Of a DNA stretch of 64,000 bases, positions 1 to 11,255 are shown piece after piece. The translations under genes were made by a program, and so were the position numbers. Within the stretch, counting starts at the first letter, position 1; each line of letters begins with the position of its first letter. The notes beneath the pieces were generated by a model. That model searched no databases and was not told where the DNA came from. It worked only from the letters and a program-made list of their open reading frames with translations. The stretch comes from Arthrobacter sp. MYb23 (GTDB lineage: Bacteria > Actinomycetota > Actinomycetes > Actinomycetales > Micrococcaceae), in NCBI RefSeq assembly GCF_002979775.1, contig NZ_PCPR01000001.1, forward strand, positions 186,001 to 250,000, read 5' to 3'.

Positions 1-2703
<2,703 letters not shown>

Positions 2704-2710
2704 GCCTCCC

Positions 2711-2771
2711 GTTGTGGGGCCAGCTTTGCGTGCTTCTTTGAGCAAAAGAGGCGCAGAGCGGGCCCCACAAC
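2711..2771. terminator. Inverted repeat between convergent genes
   Basis: Eleven-base arms GTTGTGGGGCC (2711-2721) and GGCCCCACAAC (2761-2771) enclose a loop that has its own GC-rich pairing. It lies between the stop codons of the convergent beta-galactosidase and MFS genes. There is no strong T-run, so it may be a barrier or mRNA-stabilising hairpin rather than a canonical intrinsic terminator. Confidence 0.5.
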
Positions 2772-2790
2772 AGAACCCGAAGAACCCGTA

Positions 2791-4233
2791 TCAGGCAACC
2801 GCGACGGGTTCCTTCTTCACTGCGTCCTTGCGGATGGTGGCGCTGATGACCGCGGCCACCGTGCACATGGCGGCAGCACCGAGCCAGGCGTAGTTGTAGT
2901 GCCCGGTGGCATCGCGGATAAACCCGGCCAAAAGGGCTGCCACCGCAGCTCCGAGTTGGTGGGCTGCGAACACCCAGCCGAAGACCACAGACCCGTCGGC
3001 GCCGAAGACTGAGCGGCAAATAGCTGCAGTGGGCGGCACGGTGGCAACCCAGTCGAGCCCGTAGACCACCACGAAAATGATCATGCTCGGCTCCACAGAG
3101 GAACCAAGCAGCAACGGCAGAACCAACAGGCCGATCCCCCTGAACTGGTAGTACACAGCCAGCAACACCTTGGGGTTGAACCGGTCCGTCAACCAACCGG
3201 ACGCGATGGTCCCCACGATGTCGAAGATTCCGACGACGGCCAACAACCCAGCCGCAGTGGTTTCAGGCATGCCGTGATCGTGTGCCGAGGGAATGAAGTG
3301 CGTGCCGATAAGTCCGTTGGTGGTGGCCCCACAAATCGCGAAGCCTGCAGCCAAGGCCCAAAACGTGCGAACTTTGCTGGCGCGTTTGAGGACCTGCAAG
3401 GCACGGATCGCGGCGTTGGGGGAATCCCCTGATCCCGGCAAAGCAACCACAGCGGCGGGCTTGCCTGGCGTCGTCGCGGTTGTTCCGGCGTCGGCCGCTT
3501 TAGCGTCACGTTCGTCGGCGGCTGCCTGGTCCGTCTCAGGCTTTTCGGCACCGTACGGCAATACCCCGACGTCGGCGGGCGAGTTCCGCAACCAGCGCAG
3601 TACCAGTGGCACCACGGCGAGCGCACCCGCCGCGATGAGCAAGGAAGCACCCCGCCAGCCCGGGTTCTGGGCAAGCGCTGCGATGAAGGGCAGGAACACC
3701 AACTGTCCGGCGGCGCTGCCTGCGGTGAGGATGCCGATGACCAGGCCACGGCTCTTGGCGAACCAGGTGTTGGCGATGGTCGCGGCGAAGACAAGGGCCA
3801 TGGACCCTGTGCCCAGGCCGATCAGCAGCCCCCAGGTGAGCAAGATCTGCCAGGACTGGTTGACGAAGACAGTCAGTGCTGAGCCGAGTCCGATCAGGCA
3901 GAGAGCCAAGGACGTGACCTTGCGGACGCCGAAGCGCTCCATCAGGGCCGCCGCGAACGGGGCCGTCAAGCCGAACAGCACCAGGTTGATGCTCACGGCC
4001 AGGGACAGCACGGTGGTGGACCAGCCGAACTCCTCCTGCAGCGGCACCATGAGCACGCCCGGTGCCGCACGGAATCCTGCTGCTCCAACCAATGCCAGGA
4101 AGGCAACGGCCGCCACGATCCAGGCGGGGTGGAGGCGCCGGTTCTTGCCAGCAGGCGTTTTGCCGGCAGGGGTTTTGCCGGCAGGAGTCCTAATTTTTTC
4201 GGGCGGGGTCCCTGTGACGTCAGGAGCGGTCAT
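2791..4233 (-). CDS. MFS transporter, oxalate/formate antiporter-like (OFA) family
   Basis: A 480-residue inner-membrane permease with about 12 predicted helices and a long hydrophilic central loop between the two six-helix halves. The FGWSTTVLSLAVSINLVLFG segment after the first helix and the FGVRKV cytoplasmic loop resemble OFA/monocarboxylate-type MFS carriers. The cytoplasmic N-terminus carries three copies of TPAGK. The ATG overlaps the stop of the upstream HxlR-type regulator gene, so the two are cotranscribed and the regulator probably controls this transporter. The substrate, likely a small organic acid, is inference from family only. Confidence 0.85.
   Translation of the reverse strand: MTAPDVTGTPPEKIRTPAGKTPAGKTPAGKNRRLHPAWIVAAVAFLALVGAAGFRAAPGVLMVPLQEEFGWSTTVLSLAVSINLVLFGLTAPFAAALMERFGVRKVTSLALCLIGLGSALTVFVNQSWQILLTWGLLIGLGTGSMALVFAATIANTWFAKSRGLVIGILTAGSAAGQLVFLPFIAALAQNPGWRGASLLIAAGALAVVPLVLRWLRNSPADVGVLPYGAEKPETDQAAADERDAKAADAGTTATTPGKPAAVVALPGSGDSPNAAIRALQVLKRASKVRTFWALAAGFAICGATTNGLIGTHFIPSAHDHGMPETTAAGLLAVVGIFDIVGTIASGWLTDRFNPKVLLAVYYQFRGIGLLVLPLLLGSSVEPSMIIFVVVYGLDWVATVPPTAAICRSVFGADGSVVFGWVFAAHQLGAAVAALLAGFIRDATGHYNYAWLGAAAMCTVAAVISATIRKDAVKKEPVAVA
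4144..4188 (-). repeat. Three 15-bp tandem units encoding TPAGK
   Basis: Three consecutive in-frame 15-bp units (4144-4158, 4159-4173, 4174-4188) encode the TPAGK repeats in the N-terminal tail of the MFS transporter. The units differ at only a few positions, suggesting recent expansion by slippage. Confidence 0.85.
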
Positions 4234-4796
4234 GTGGGGATCTCCGATTCAGGGGCATCTGTGGTGCTGGTTTTAGGGGTCCGGGTTTCAGCTGTGGTCT
4301 CAAGTTCAGGGGGTGCAACGGCGAGCGGGAGTGGGTGCTCGCTGCGCTTGAAGCTGTGCCAGCTGGTGTTGGCTGCTGTGAGCCGCGCGCCGCAGTGAGT
4401 GCAGGTATCCGCGGACATCGTGGCTTGCCCGCAGTCAGTGTGGATGACCTTCATATGGGACACCTCGTTGGGAGCATCCAGGTGTTTCTCGGCCCAGATG
4501 ATGATGGCGTTAAGGACGGGGAGTGCGTCCTCCCCTTTGGGGGTGAGCACGTATTCCTGGCGTGTGCGGGCACCGTCCTGGTAGGGGCGCTGGGAGAGCA
4601 GTCCGGCGTCGAGGAGCCATCCCAGGCGTTTGCTGAGCACGGCGTCGGCGACTTCGAGGCGTTGCTTGATGGCGTCGAACCGGCCGTTGCCGAAGAAGAT
4701 CTCGCGAAGGACCAGGCTCCCCCATGGGTCTCCAAGGACATCCAGGCCGCGGGCAAGGCTGCACGTACGGGCAGACCAGTCGGAACGAAGAGGCAT
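4230..4796 (-). CDS. HxlR-family winged-helix transcriptional regulator
   Basis: A 188-residue regulator. Residues 10-110 form the HxlR winged helix: CSLARGLDVLGDPWGSLVLR, the recognition region VADAVLSKRLGWLLDAGLL, and a wing with TRQEYVLTPKG. A C-terminal extension holds two cysteine pairs (CGQA... and CTHCGARL) that look like a small zinc ribbon, followed by a disordered acidic tail. That extension makes it longer than typical HxlR proteins of 110-130 residues. It is the first gene of a two-gene unit with the OFA-type transporter and overlaps it by 4 bp. Confidence 0.88.
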   Translation of the reverse strand: MPLRSDWSARTCSLARGLDVLGDPWGSLVLREIFFGNGRFDAIKQRLEVADAVLSKRLGWLLDAGLLSQRPYQDGARTRQEYVLTPKGEDALPVLNAIIIWAEKHLDAPNEVSHMKVIHTDCGQATMSADTCTHCGARLTAANTSWHSFKRSEHPLPLAVAPPELETTAETRTPKTSTTDAPESEIPT

Positions 4797-4802
4797 GCGG
4801 CT

Positions 4803-4833
4803 AAAGCTAGCTGACTTCTCTAAAGAAAGCTAG
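4803..4833 (-). promoter_or_regulatory. Direct repeat upstream of the HxlR gene, candidate operator
   Basis: AAAGCTAG occurs at 4803-4810 and 4826-4833, 23 bp apart, just upstream of the HxlR start codon. Two half-sites about two helical turns apart fit autoregulation by a dimeric winged-helix protein. This is inference from position and repetition. Confidence 0.45.
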
Positions 4834-4941
4834 ATGTTCTCCGCCGCCCAACGGAGAATCCGGCCCCTGTTCGAACCCCCCCGCCATAGAACGGTGAGGA
4901 GTGCGAACCAGAGCCGGATTCGAGGGACGGGCAGCGAAGGA

Positions 4942-6105
4942 CTAGCTGATCTTGGCGAACGCCTGTTCCAGGTCTGCGATCAAGTCTTCGGCTTCTTCGA
5001 TGCCGCAGGACAGGCGGAGAAGGTTCACCGGAACTGCCAACTCGGTACCCTTCACCGACGCGTGGGTCATTTCCGAGGGGTAGTTCATCAAGGACTCGAT
5101 CCCACCCAGCGATTCCGCCAGCGTGAACACCGAAGTGGATTCAGCTACCGTGCGGGCAGCGGACTCCCCGCCCTTGAACTGAACGGAAACCATGCCGCCG
5201 AACTTCTTCATCTGCTTCGCAGCCAGATCATGGCCGGGGTGGTCCGGGAGGCCCGGGTAGAGGACGGCTTCCACCTCGGGACGCTGCAGCAACCATTCGG
5301 CCACGGCCTGCCCGTTCTCGCTGTGGCGGTCCATGCGAACACCCAGCGTCTTCAAGCCGCGGGTGGTCAGGAAAGCGTCCATCGGACCGGACACCGCACC
5401 CACGGCGAACTGGATGAAACCGATCTTCTCGGCAAGTTCAGCGTCCTTGACCACAATGGCGCCGCCCACCACATCGGAGTGGCCACCGATGTACTTGGTG
5501 GTGGAATGCACCACAACATCGGCACCCAAGGCGAGCGGGGTCTGCAAGTAGGGAGACGCGAAGGTGTTGTCCACTACCAGAAGGGCACCGGCGTCGTGCG
5601 CCACGGCGGCGAGCGCCTCGATGTCCGTGATCTTCATCATCGGGTTGGACGGCGTTTCCACCCACACCAGGCGCGTCTTGTTCGCAGCAACCGCAGCAGC
5701 CACGGCATCGAGATCGGACATGTCCACCGGGGTGTTGCCGATGCCCCAGTCCCCCAGCACGCGATTGATCAGGCGATAGGTGCCCCCATAGGCGTCATTG
5801 CCCAGCACAATGTGGTCCCCGGGCCGGGCAACCGCCCGAATCAGCGAATCCTCAGCTGCCAGGCCCGAGCCGAAGGAGAACGCAGCCGTGCCACCTTCAA
5901 GGGCGGCAAGCTGCTCCTGGAGGGCGTCACGGGTGGGGTTGCCTCCCCGGCCGTATTCGTATCCCGAGCGAAGGTTGCCGATGCCGTCCTGGGCGTACGT
6001 GGTGCTGAAATGCAGCGGGGGCACCACAGCGCCGGTCACCGGTTCGAAAGCCTGTCCGGCGTGGACGGCGCGCGTGTTGAACCCGGCGTTGTTGGTGGCA
6101 GACAT
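4942..6105 (-). CDS. metB: Cystathionine gamma-synthase / gamma-lyase (PLP enzyme)
   Basis: A 387-residue member of the Cys/Met metabolism PLP-dependent family. The start at 6105 is chosen because GAGGAG lies about 7 nt upstream; an in-frame ATG 24 nt further up lacks this. The PLP-binding lysine is K204 in HSTTKYIGGHSD, and YEYGRGGNPTRD and VDNTFASPYLQ are also family motifs. It follows cbs on the same strand, which favours reverse transsulfuration (cystathionine to cysteine) as much as forward synthesis from O-acylhomoserine. Sequence alone does not separate MetB from a gamma-lyase, so the symbol is tentative. Confidence 0.88.
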   Translation of the reverse strand: MSATNNAGFNTRAVHAGQAFEPVTGAVVPPLHFSTTYAQDGIGNLRSGYEYGRGGNPTRDALQEQLAALEGGTAAFSFGSGLAAEDSLIRAVARPGDHIVLGNDAYGGTYRLINRVLGDWGIGNTPVDMSDLDAVAAAVAANKTRLVWVETPSNPMMKITDIEALAAVAHDAGALLVVDNTFASPYLQTPLALGADVVVHSTTKYIGGHSDVVGGAIVVKDAELAEKIGFIQFAVGAVSGPMDAFLTTRGLKTLGVRMDRHSENGQAVAEWLLQRPEVEAVLYPGLPDHPGHDLAAKQMKKFGGMVSVQFKGGESAARTVAESTSVFTLAESLGGIESLMNYPSEMTHASVKGTELAVPVNLLRLSCGIEEAEDLIADLEQAFAKIS

Positions 6106-6120
6106 GGAAGCTCCTCTAGG

Positions 6121-6154
6121 TTCATTCAACGGATAGGTTCGTTCAACGGATAGA
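6121..6154. repeat. Duplicated 17-bp unit in the cbs-metB gap
   Basis: TTCATTCAACGGATAGG (6121-6137) is followed directly by TTCGTTCAACGGATAGA (6138-6154), just upstream of the metB ribosome-binding site. It may be a recent tandem duplication or a repeated regulator half-site; nothing in the sequence decides between these. Confidence 0.6.
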
Positions 6155-6189
6155 TAGGTTCAGAATTTGAAGGGGTCAGCGCGTGGCGC

Positions 6190-7575
6190 TCAATTGCTCA
6201 AGTACGCCAGGAGGTCGTGGCGCGTCAGAATGCCCACGGGCGCTCCGGCGAAGGTCACCATGACGGTGTCGACGTCGGACAGCAGCTCCCGCGCGGCGGA
6301 AATGGATTCCAGGGATCCGACAACCGGGAGCCGTTCACCCATGTGTTCGGAGACCTTGTCCGCCAGCTTCGCTTCACCGCGGAAGAGTTTGCTGGTGAGG
6401 CTGCGCTCGTCCACGGCGCCCATCACCTCACCCATCACCACAGGTGGCTCCTGAGAGAGCACCGGGATGTGGGAGACGCCGAACTCGTTCATGATGTTGA
6501 TGACATCGCGGACGGTTTCGTTCGGGTGGATGTGGACCAGGTCCGGCATCTCCCCCGTCTTGGATTTGAGGACCTCACCCACGGAGGACTCTTCACCGCC
6601 GGAGAGGAAGCCGTAGGAGCGCATCCATTGGTCGTTGAAAATCTTGGCAAGGTAGCCACGGCCGGAGTCCGGAAGGATCACCACCACCACAGCGGACTCG
6701 TCCAGGTCCTTGGCAGCCTGCAGCGCCGCCACCACGGCCATGCCGGAGGAACCGCCCACCAGGAGGCCTTCCTCACGGGCAAGGCGGCGGGTCATGGTGA
6801 AGGAGTCGGCGTCAGAAACAGCGATGACGTCATCAGGGACGGTGGGATCGTAGTTGCCGGGCCACATGTCCTCGCCCACGCCTTCGACGAAATAGGGCCG
6901 GCCGGTTCCGCCGGAGTAGACCGAACCTTCCGGGTCCGCGCCGATGACCTTGACCTGGCCGCCGTCGGACTCCGCGCGGTCAGCCGAGACCTGCTTGAGG
7001 TAACGGCCCGTACCGGTGATGGTGCCACCGGTGCCCGCACCGATGACCACATGGGTGACCCGGCCGTCGGTGTCCTGCCAGATTTCCGGGCCCGTGGACT
7101 CGAAGTGGCTGCCGGGTGCGGCGGGGTTGGAGAACTGATCCGGCTTGAAGGCGCCCGGGATCTCCTTGACCAGGCGGTCGGATACGCCGTAGTAGCTCTG
7201 CGGGCTGTCGGGTGCGACCGAGGTGGGCGTCACAACAACTTCGGCGCCGTATGCCTTAAGCACCGCGCGCTTATCCTCGCCCACCTTGTCCGGCACTACG
7301 AAAATGCACTTGTAGCCCTTTTGCTGGGCTACGAGCGCCAGTCCAACTCCGGTGTTGCCCGACGTCGGCTCAACGATGGTTCCGCCCGGCTTGAGCCGAC
7401 CATCCTTTTCCGCGTCTTCGATCATCTTCACGGCGATCCGGTCCTTGATGGATCCGCCGGGATTGATGTACTCGAGCTTGACGAGGACGGTGGCTTTGAT
7501 GCCCTCCGTGACGTGGTTGAGCTTGATGAGCGGCGTATTGCCGATGAGGTCCAACACGGACTGGGCATACTTCAT
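6190..7575 (-). CDS. cbs: Cystathionine beta-synthase
   Basis: Condenses serine (or O-acetylserine) with homocysteine to cystathionine. The 461-residue protein has an N-terminal fold-type II PLP domain (about 1-320) with the Schiff-base lysine K44 in NPGGSIKDR, the substrate loop PTSGNTGVGLAL, and the phosphate-binding loop GAGTGGTITGTG. A pair of CBS domains fills about 335-461, where allosteric adenosyl ligands usually bind. The N-terminal heme domain of animal enzymes is absent. The gene precedes metB by 84 bp on the same strand, giving a transsulfuration unit. Confidence 0.93.
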   Translation of the reverse strand: MKYAQSVLDLIGNTPLIKLNHVTEGIKATVLVKLEYINPGGSIKDRIAVKMIEDAEKDGRLKPGGTIVEPTSGNTGVGLALVAQQKGYKCIFVVPDKVGEDKRAVLKAYGAEVVVTPTSVAPDSPQSYYGVSDRLVKEIPGAFKPDQFSNPAAPGSHFESTGPEIWQDTDGRVTHVVIGAGTGGTITGTGRYLKQVSADRAESDGGQVKVIGADPEGSVYSGGTGRPYFVEGVGEDMWPGNYDPTVPDDVIAVSDADSFTMTRRLAREEGLLVGGSSGMAVVAALQAAKDLDESAVVVVILPDSGRGYLAKIFNDQWMRSYGFLSGGEESSVGEVLKSKTGEMPDLVHIHPNETVRDVINIMNEFGVSHIPVLSQEPPVVMGEVMGAVDERSLTSKLFRGEAKLADKVSEHMGERLPVVGSLESISAARELLSDVDTVMVTFAGAPVGILTRHDLLAYLSN

Positions 7576-7629
7576 AGATACAAAGTTACCGTCTGGTCGC
7601 TACGGGCCTCGACCCGGGGCGGCTCGGAC

Positions 7630-7696
7630 TCGGGTGGTGGCAGGACTCAGGTGGTGGCCGGGGTCAGGTGGTGGCCGGGGTCAGGTGGTGGCCGGG
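7630..7696. repeat. Four 17-bp tandem units between cbs and the VOC gene
   Basis: Units based on TCAGGTGGTGGCCGGGG occupy 7630-7646 (diverged), 7647-7663, 7664-7680 and 7681-7696. They end exactly at the stop codon of the VOC gene, in the upstream region of cbs. Copy number is likely variable between strains. Confidence 0.85.
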
Positions 7697-8089
7697 TCAC
7701 GTGCCGGCGGAGGCGTCGGTCTGCCAGACGCCCAAAACGTTGCCCTCGGTGTCCTTGAAGTACGCGTACCAGCCCATGGTGGGTACGGCGTCCTTGGCTT
7801 GGACCACGCTGCCGCCTGCTGATTCGATCTGCCCCAGCGCGGCGTCGAGGTCGTCCACATCGATGGTGAGGATGGGTGTCTTCAGGGCGTCAGTGCGCGG
7901 GAACAAGGCGCCGTTGATGGCTCCTGGCTCGTTGGGGGCGCCCGTCTCTTCGTTAGTGGGCGCCGTGATTGCCGCCGTATATTCCATGCCCTCCATGGGC
8001 CTCAGGGTCCAGCCGAAGGCACTCTGGTAAAAAGTATTGGCCCGCTCGTTGTTGTCCGCGGGGATCTCAAAATGCACCACTCCACCCAT
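7697..8089 (-). CDS. VOC (glyoxalase/bleomycin resistance fold) family protein
   Basis: A 130-residue protein opening with MGGVVHFEIPADNNERANTF and closing with GWYAYFKDTEGNVLGVWQ, the two beta-alpha-beta-beta-beta halves of a vicinal oxygen chelate domain. The start at 8089 has AAGGAG upstream; an in-frame ATG 66 nt further up does not. Members of this subgroup are usually small single-domain proteins of unknown substrate, so only the fold is claimed. Its 3' end abuts the 17-bp tandem repeat array. Confidence 0.82.
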   Translation of the reverse strand: MGGVVHFEIPADNNERANTFYQSAFGWTLRPMEGMEYTAAITAPTNEETGAPNEPGAINGALFPRTDALKTPILTIDVDDLDAALGQIESAGGSVVQAKDAVPTMGWYAYFKDTEGNVLGVWQTDASAGT

Positions 8090-8232
8090 GGTTCGCGCTC
8101 CTTGATTCTGGAAGTTTTTCCTTGGACATGGCGCGGCCCACCCACGCCACATCACGGAGTCTAGCGGCGCGTGGTTGCTGCCGTAAGGGGTTCCGGCTGC
8201 AGAATGTCAGCCACGCGTGGGACCATAAAAAC

Positions 8233-9204
8233 ATGACCATTGCAGACGCCCCGGCCGTTGTTGCGGCCGCGGCTGATGCGGCCATTCGGTGGCATCCGGG
8301 CGCTTCGTTCCGTCTGGACCAGACCATGTTTCCGCTCATGCGAGGCAACGCCGACCCTTCCTTTGCGTCGCATTCCAGCGGTTTTTGGATGGCCTTCACC
8401 ACTGCTTCGGGGCCTGTCACCGTGAGGCTGTCCGGAGGGGGTTTGGGAGTCGAGTCCTTCGTGGATGCCCAGGCCTGGGGCCCGGGAGCAGAGGACGCAG
8501 TGGCCGGCATGCCCGGGTTGTTGGGCGCTCACGACGATTGGTCGGCCTTTGATGACCCCGCCTTCCATGCCACCCTCCCGCGGCTGGTCACGGAATCACG
8601 ACGCCGGAACCTGGCTTTGCGGCTGCCTTCCACCGGGCGGATGGTTGACTCACTGGTGCCCACCATTTTGGAGCAAAAGGTCACCACGTTGGAGGCCAGG
8701 CGAGGCTACCGGTATTTGATATATCGCTACGGAACGCCGGCACCGGGCAAGGCTCCTGCCGGACTCCTGGTTCCGCCTACCGCCAGGCAGTGGCTGGCTG
8801 TTCCCTCCTGGGAGTGGCACAAGGCCGGAGTTGGACCACAGCGTTCGGCCACGGTGATGCGGGCGCTGCAGTCCGCCGTCGCGCTTGAACGCCTGGCGGA
8901 GCTGGACTCGGCACAAGCCGGGACCAAACTGCAGACCATTCCGGGCATCGGCATCTGGACTGCTGCCGAAGTGGTCCAACGCACCCATGGCTGCCCGGAC
9001 TCGATTTCTGTGGGCGACTACCATCTGGCCGCGTACGTTGGGTACGCCCTGACAGGCCGGAAGACCGACGATGCGGGCATGATCGAGCTCCTTGAGCCGT
9101 GGCGCGGACAGAGGCAGCGCCTGGTACGCATGCTGTACCTCAGCGGCTTCCGCAAGCCCACTTTCGGACCGCGGATGACGGTTCAGGATCACCGCGGACA
9201 CTGA
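8233..9204 (+). CDS. DNA-3-methyladenine glycosylase II-like (HhH-GPD) protein
   Basis: Base-excision repair glycosylase of the AlkA type, 323 residues. The helix-hairpin-helix element LQTIPGIGIWTAAEV spans about 233-247 and the catalytic aspartate is D262 in SISVGDYHL. A VPTILEQKVTTLEA segment matches the start of the HhH-GPD core. The ATG at 8233 was chosen because upstream in-frame codons run back into the divergent VOC gene. No Ada or AlkB partner is nearby. It would remove alkylated purines; actual substrate range is unknown. Confidence 0.85.
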   Translation: MTIADAPAVVAAAADAAIRWHPGASFRLDQTMFPLMRGNADPSFASHSSGFWMAFTTASGPVTVRLSGGGLGVESFVDAQAWGPGAEDAVAGMPGLLGAHDDWSAFDDPAFHATLPRLVTESRRRNLALRLPSTGRMVDSLVPTILEQKVTTLEARRGYRYLIYRYGTPAPGKAPAGLLVPPTARQWLAVPSWEWHKAGVGPQRSATVMRALQSAVALERLAELDSAQAGTKLQTIPGIGIWTAAEVVQRTHGCPDSISVGDYHLAAYVGYALTGRKTDDAGMIELLEPWRGQRQRLVRMLYLSGFRKPTFGPRMTVQDHRGH

Positions 9205-9307
9205 GATTTCTTCGCGGACAGGAACTGTCCGCAGGGGCATGGACTGGCCTCATCCACGGGTATAGCGTGGCGCCCAGGAGCCATCACCTGCCATCCCTGG
9301 AGTGACC

Positions 9308-10276
9308 GTGATCCACACCGAGAAGCTCACCAAGACCTTCACCGTGAAGAAGGAAACCGTCGAAGCCGTGAAGGGCGTGGACATCGACGTCGCCCCCGGC
9401 GAGCTGGTGGCCTTCCTTGGCCCGAACGGCGCGGGCAAGTCCACAACCCTGCGGATGCTCACCACCCTTTTGAGACCCACGTCCGGCTCAGCCACCGTGG
9501 CGGGAGTTGACGTGGGCAAGGACCCTGCGGGAGTTCGGGCCAGAATCGGCTACATCGGTCAAGGTAACGGCGGCGGGCACAGCTACCGGGTGATCGACGA
9601 ACTGATCATGCAAGGCCGCTTCTACGGAATGAACACCACCGATGCCAAGGCACGCGCCGAAACACTCATGGCATCCCTGGATCTCAGCGACCTCGCCAAG
9701 CGCACGGTGATCAAGCTTTCCGGCGGGCAACGACGCCGCATGGACGTGGCACTTGGGTTGATGCACTCCCCCGGCTTGCTGTTCCTGGACGAGCCCTCCA
9801 CGGGCATGGATCCCCAAAACCGTGCCAATCTCTGGGAGCACATTCTGCGGATGCGCGAGGAACACGGCACCACCATCGTGCTGACTACCCATTACATGGA
9901 TGAGGCCGATTCCATGTCCGAGCGCGTCATTGTGATCGACCACGGCACCATCATCGCGGACGACACCGCTTCACGGCTCAAAGCGAATCTCGCCGGGGAC
10001 CTCCTGGCCGTCGAAGTCGCCGCCGGTTCCGCGTCCGAGGTGCGGGGGCTGTTGGGCCGTGCCGCCGCGGAAGGCGACATGGAGGAAAACGCTTACGACG
10101 GCGTGGTCCGCTTCCGCCTCCGACTGGCGCAGGGTGCCCAACTGGCGCCGGGGTTGCTGAAGGAAATGCACGACGCCGGCGCTCCCGCCAAGTCGCTCGA
10201 ATTGAAACCGCCCACGTTGGACGATGTTTTCCTGGAATTGACCGGCCGCAGCCTGCGTGAAGGAGCTGAAGTCTGA
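9308..10276 (+). CDS. ABC transporter ATP-binding protein, DrrA-like
   Basis: ATPase of a two-gene exporter. Counting from the earlier GTG at 9302, Walker A GPNGAGKST lies at 40-48, the signature LSGGQRRRMD near 139, and Walker B with D-loop LLFLDEPSTGMDPQ near 160; the H-loop is TTHYMDEADSM. The C-terminal region matches daunorubicin-resistance ATPases. The GTG at 9308 is preferred because GGAG sits five bases upstream; the GTG at 9302 overlaps that site. The stop overlaps the permease ATG by one base, so the two are translationally coupled. Substrate unknown: drug, lipid or polyketide export are typical. Confidence 0.9.
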   Translation: MIHTEKLTKTFTVKKETVEAVKGVDIDVAPGELVAFLGPNGAGKSTTLRMLTTLLRPTSGSATVAGVDVGKDPAGVRARIGYIGQGNGGGHSYRVIDELIMQGRFYGMNTTDAKARAETLMASLDLSDLAKRTVIKLSGGQRRRMDVALGLMHSPGLLFLDEPSTGMDPQNRANLWEHILRMREEHGTTIVLTTHYMDEADSMSERVIVIDHGTIIADDTASRLKANLAGDLLAVEVAAGSASEVRGLLGRAAAEGDMEENAYDGVVRFRLRLAQGAQLAPGLLKEMHDAGAPAKSLELKPPTLDDVFLELTGRSLREGAEV

Positions 10277-11088
10277 TGATTGAGCAAGCCGTTGCCCCGG
10301 GAGTTTCCCTCCAAAGGCGGGGACCACGCAGCATACTAACCGACACGTGGTTTGTTTTCTGGCGCGAAATGCTGCTGCCGTTGCGGGATCCTTTTTCGCT
10401 GATTTTCTCCCTCATCCAACCGTTGGTGTTCCTGGGGTTGTTCGGCCCCCTGCTGGGCTCGGCAGTGGGCGCCCCGGCCTTCGGAGGGCAATCCACGCTG
10501 CAATGGTTCCTGCCCGGAGTGGTGGTGATGATCGCCCTGTTCGGCACCTCCATGACCGGCTCCAACCTGCAGTACGAACTCATGACCGGGTCCTATGAAC
10601 GGATCCTTGCCACTCCCCTATCCCGGTCTTCGCTCATGATTGGCCGGGCGCTGAAGGAGTGGGCTCCATTGGTGGTGCAGGGCTTGCTGATCGCCGTGGT
10701 GTGTATCCCCTTTGGCTTCGTTTTCCATCCCCTCCACGTCTTGTTGGGGTTGGTCATTCTGGGCATCTTCGGCATCGGGCTGGGCGCGTTGTCCTATGCT
10801 CTTGCCCTGGTTTCACAGAACAAGGAGTGGATCTTCTGGGGCGTGCAGCAAACCCTGTTGTTCCCGCTGATGATCCTGTCCGGCATCATGTTGCCCATTG
10901 AGGCCGGCCCGGGGTGGATGAAAGTGGCCAGCCTGTTCAATCCGCTGACCTACCTGGTCAACGCAGAACGGGAGTTGTTTTCCGGGCAGATCGGCATGGA
11001 CACCATGTGGGGCCTCGTGGCCGCTGTGGTGACGGCCGCCGTCGGACTTGTAGTGGGAATCCGGACGATCAGCCGGAATACCAACTAA
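10276..11088 (+). CDS. ABC-2 type transporter permease, DrrB-like
   Basis: A 270-residue inner-membrane protein with about six helices, including PFSLIFSLIQPLVFLGLFG near the N-terminus and a conserved FPLMILSGIMLPIEAGPGWM segment near the end, typical of ABC-2 drug exporters. It pairs with the overlapping ATPase gene. The bases starting inside its stop codon begin a 34-bp sequence related to the 3' end of the acyl-CoA ligase gene 1.1 kb away, which suggests an insertion directly after this gene. Confidence 0.9.
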   Translation: MIEQAVAPGVSLQRRGPRSILTDTWFVFWREMLLPLRDPFSLIFSLIQPLVFLGLFGPLLGSAVGAPAFGGQSTLQWFLPGVVVMIALFGTSMTGSNLQYELMTGSYERILATPLSRSSLMIGRALKEWAPLVVQGLLIAVVCIPFGFVFHPLHVLLGLVILGIFGIGLGALSYALALVSQNKEWIFWGVQQTLLFPLMILSGIMLPIEAGPGWMKVASLFNPLTYLVNAERELFSGQIGMDTMWGLVAAVVTAAVGLVVGIRTISRNTN

Positions 11089-11118
11089 CTACCCGGTCTC
11101 GTTCCGGGGGTTGAGCCC
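11085..11118. repeat. Left copy of diverged 34-bp direct repeat flanking a cassette
   Basis: This segment and 12192-12225 match at 28 of 34 positions in the same orientation, beginning with CTAACTACCCG in both. Read on the minus strand it resembles the last ten codons plus stop of the acyl-CoA ligase gene (pattern L-x-x-R-x-E-x-G-stop kept), although here it lies outside any gene. Confidence 0.7.
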
Positions 11119-11255
11119 AAGTCCTCGGGAAGGCCGGGGAACGGTGAGTGATGATCAAAACTCACTAGCGGTCCTACTGTCCTCCCGCCTACCCGCAGCC
11201 CTGAAGCTGGTCGGCGTTCCTTCGTTCCACCAGTCAAAGCTGGCAGGATAAGACG

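Noticed and set aside
4855..4921. Inverted repeat GAATCCGGC...GCCGGATTC after metB as a terminator
   Set aside because: Arms are only about nine bases with a 45-base loop and no T-run; too weak to call.
6217..7758. 513-codon frame antisense to cbs
   Set aside because: Histidine- and glycine-rich shadow of a conserved gene; it crosses the tandem repeat array and shows no motif.
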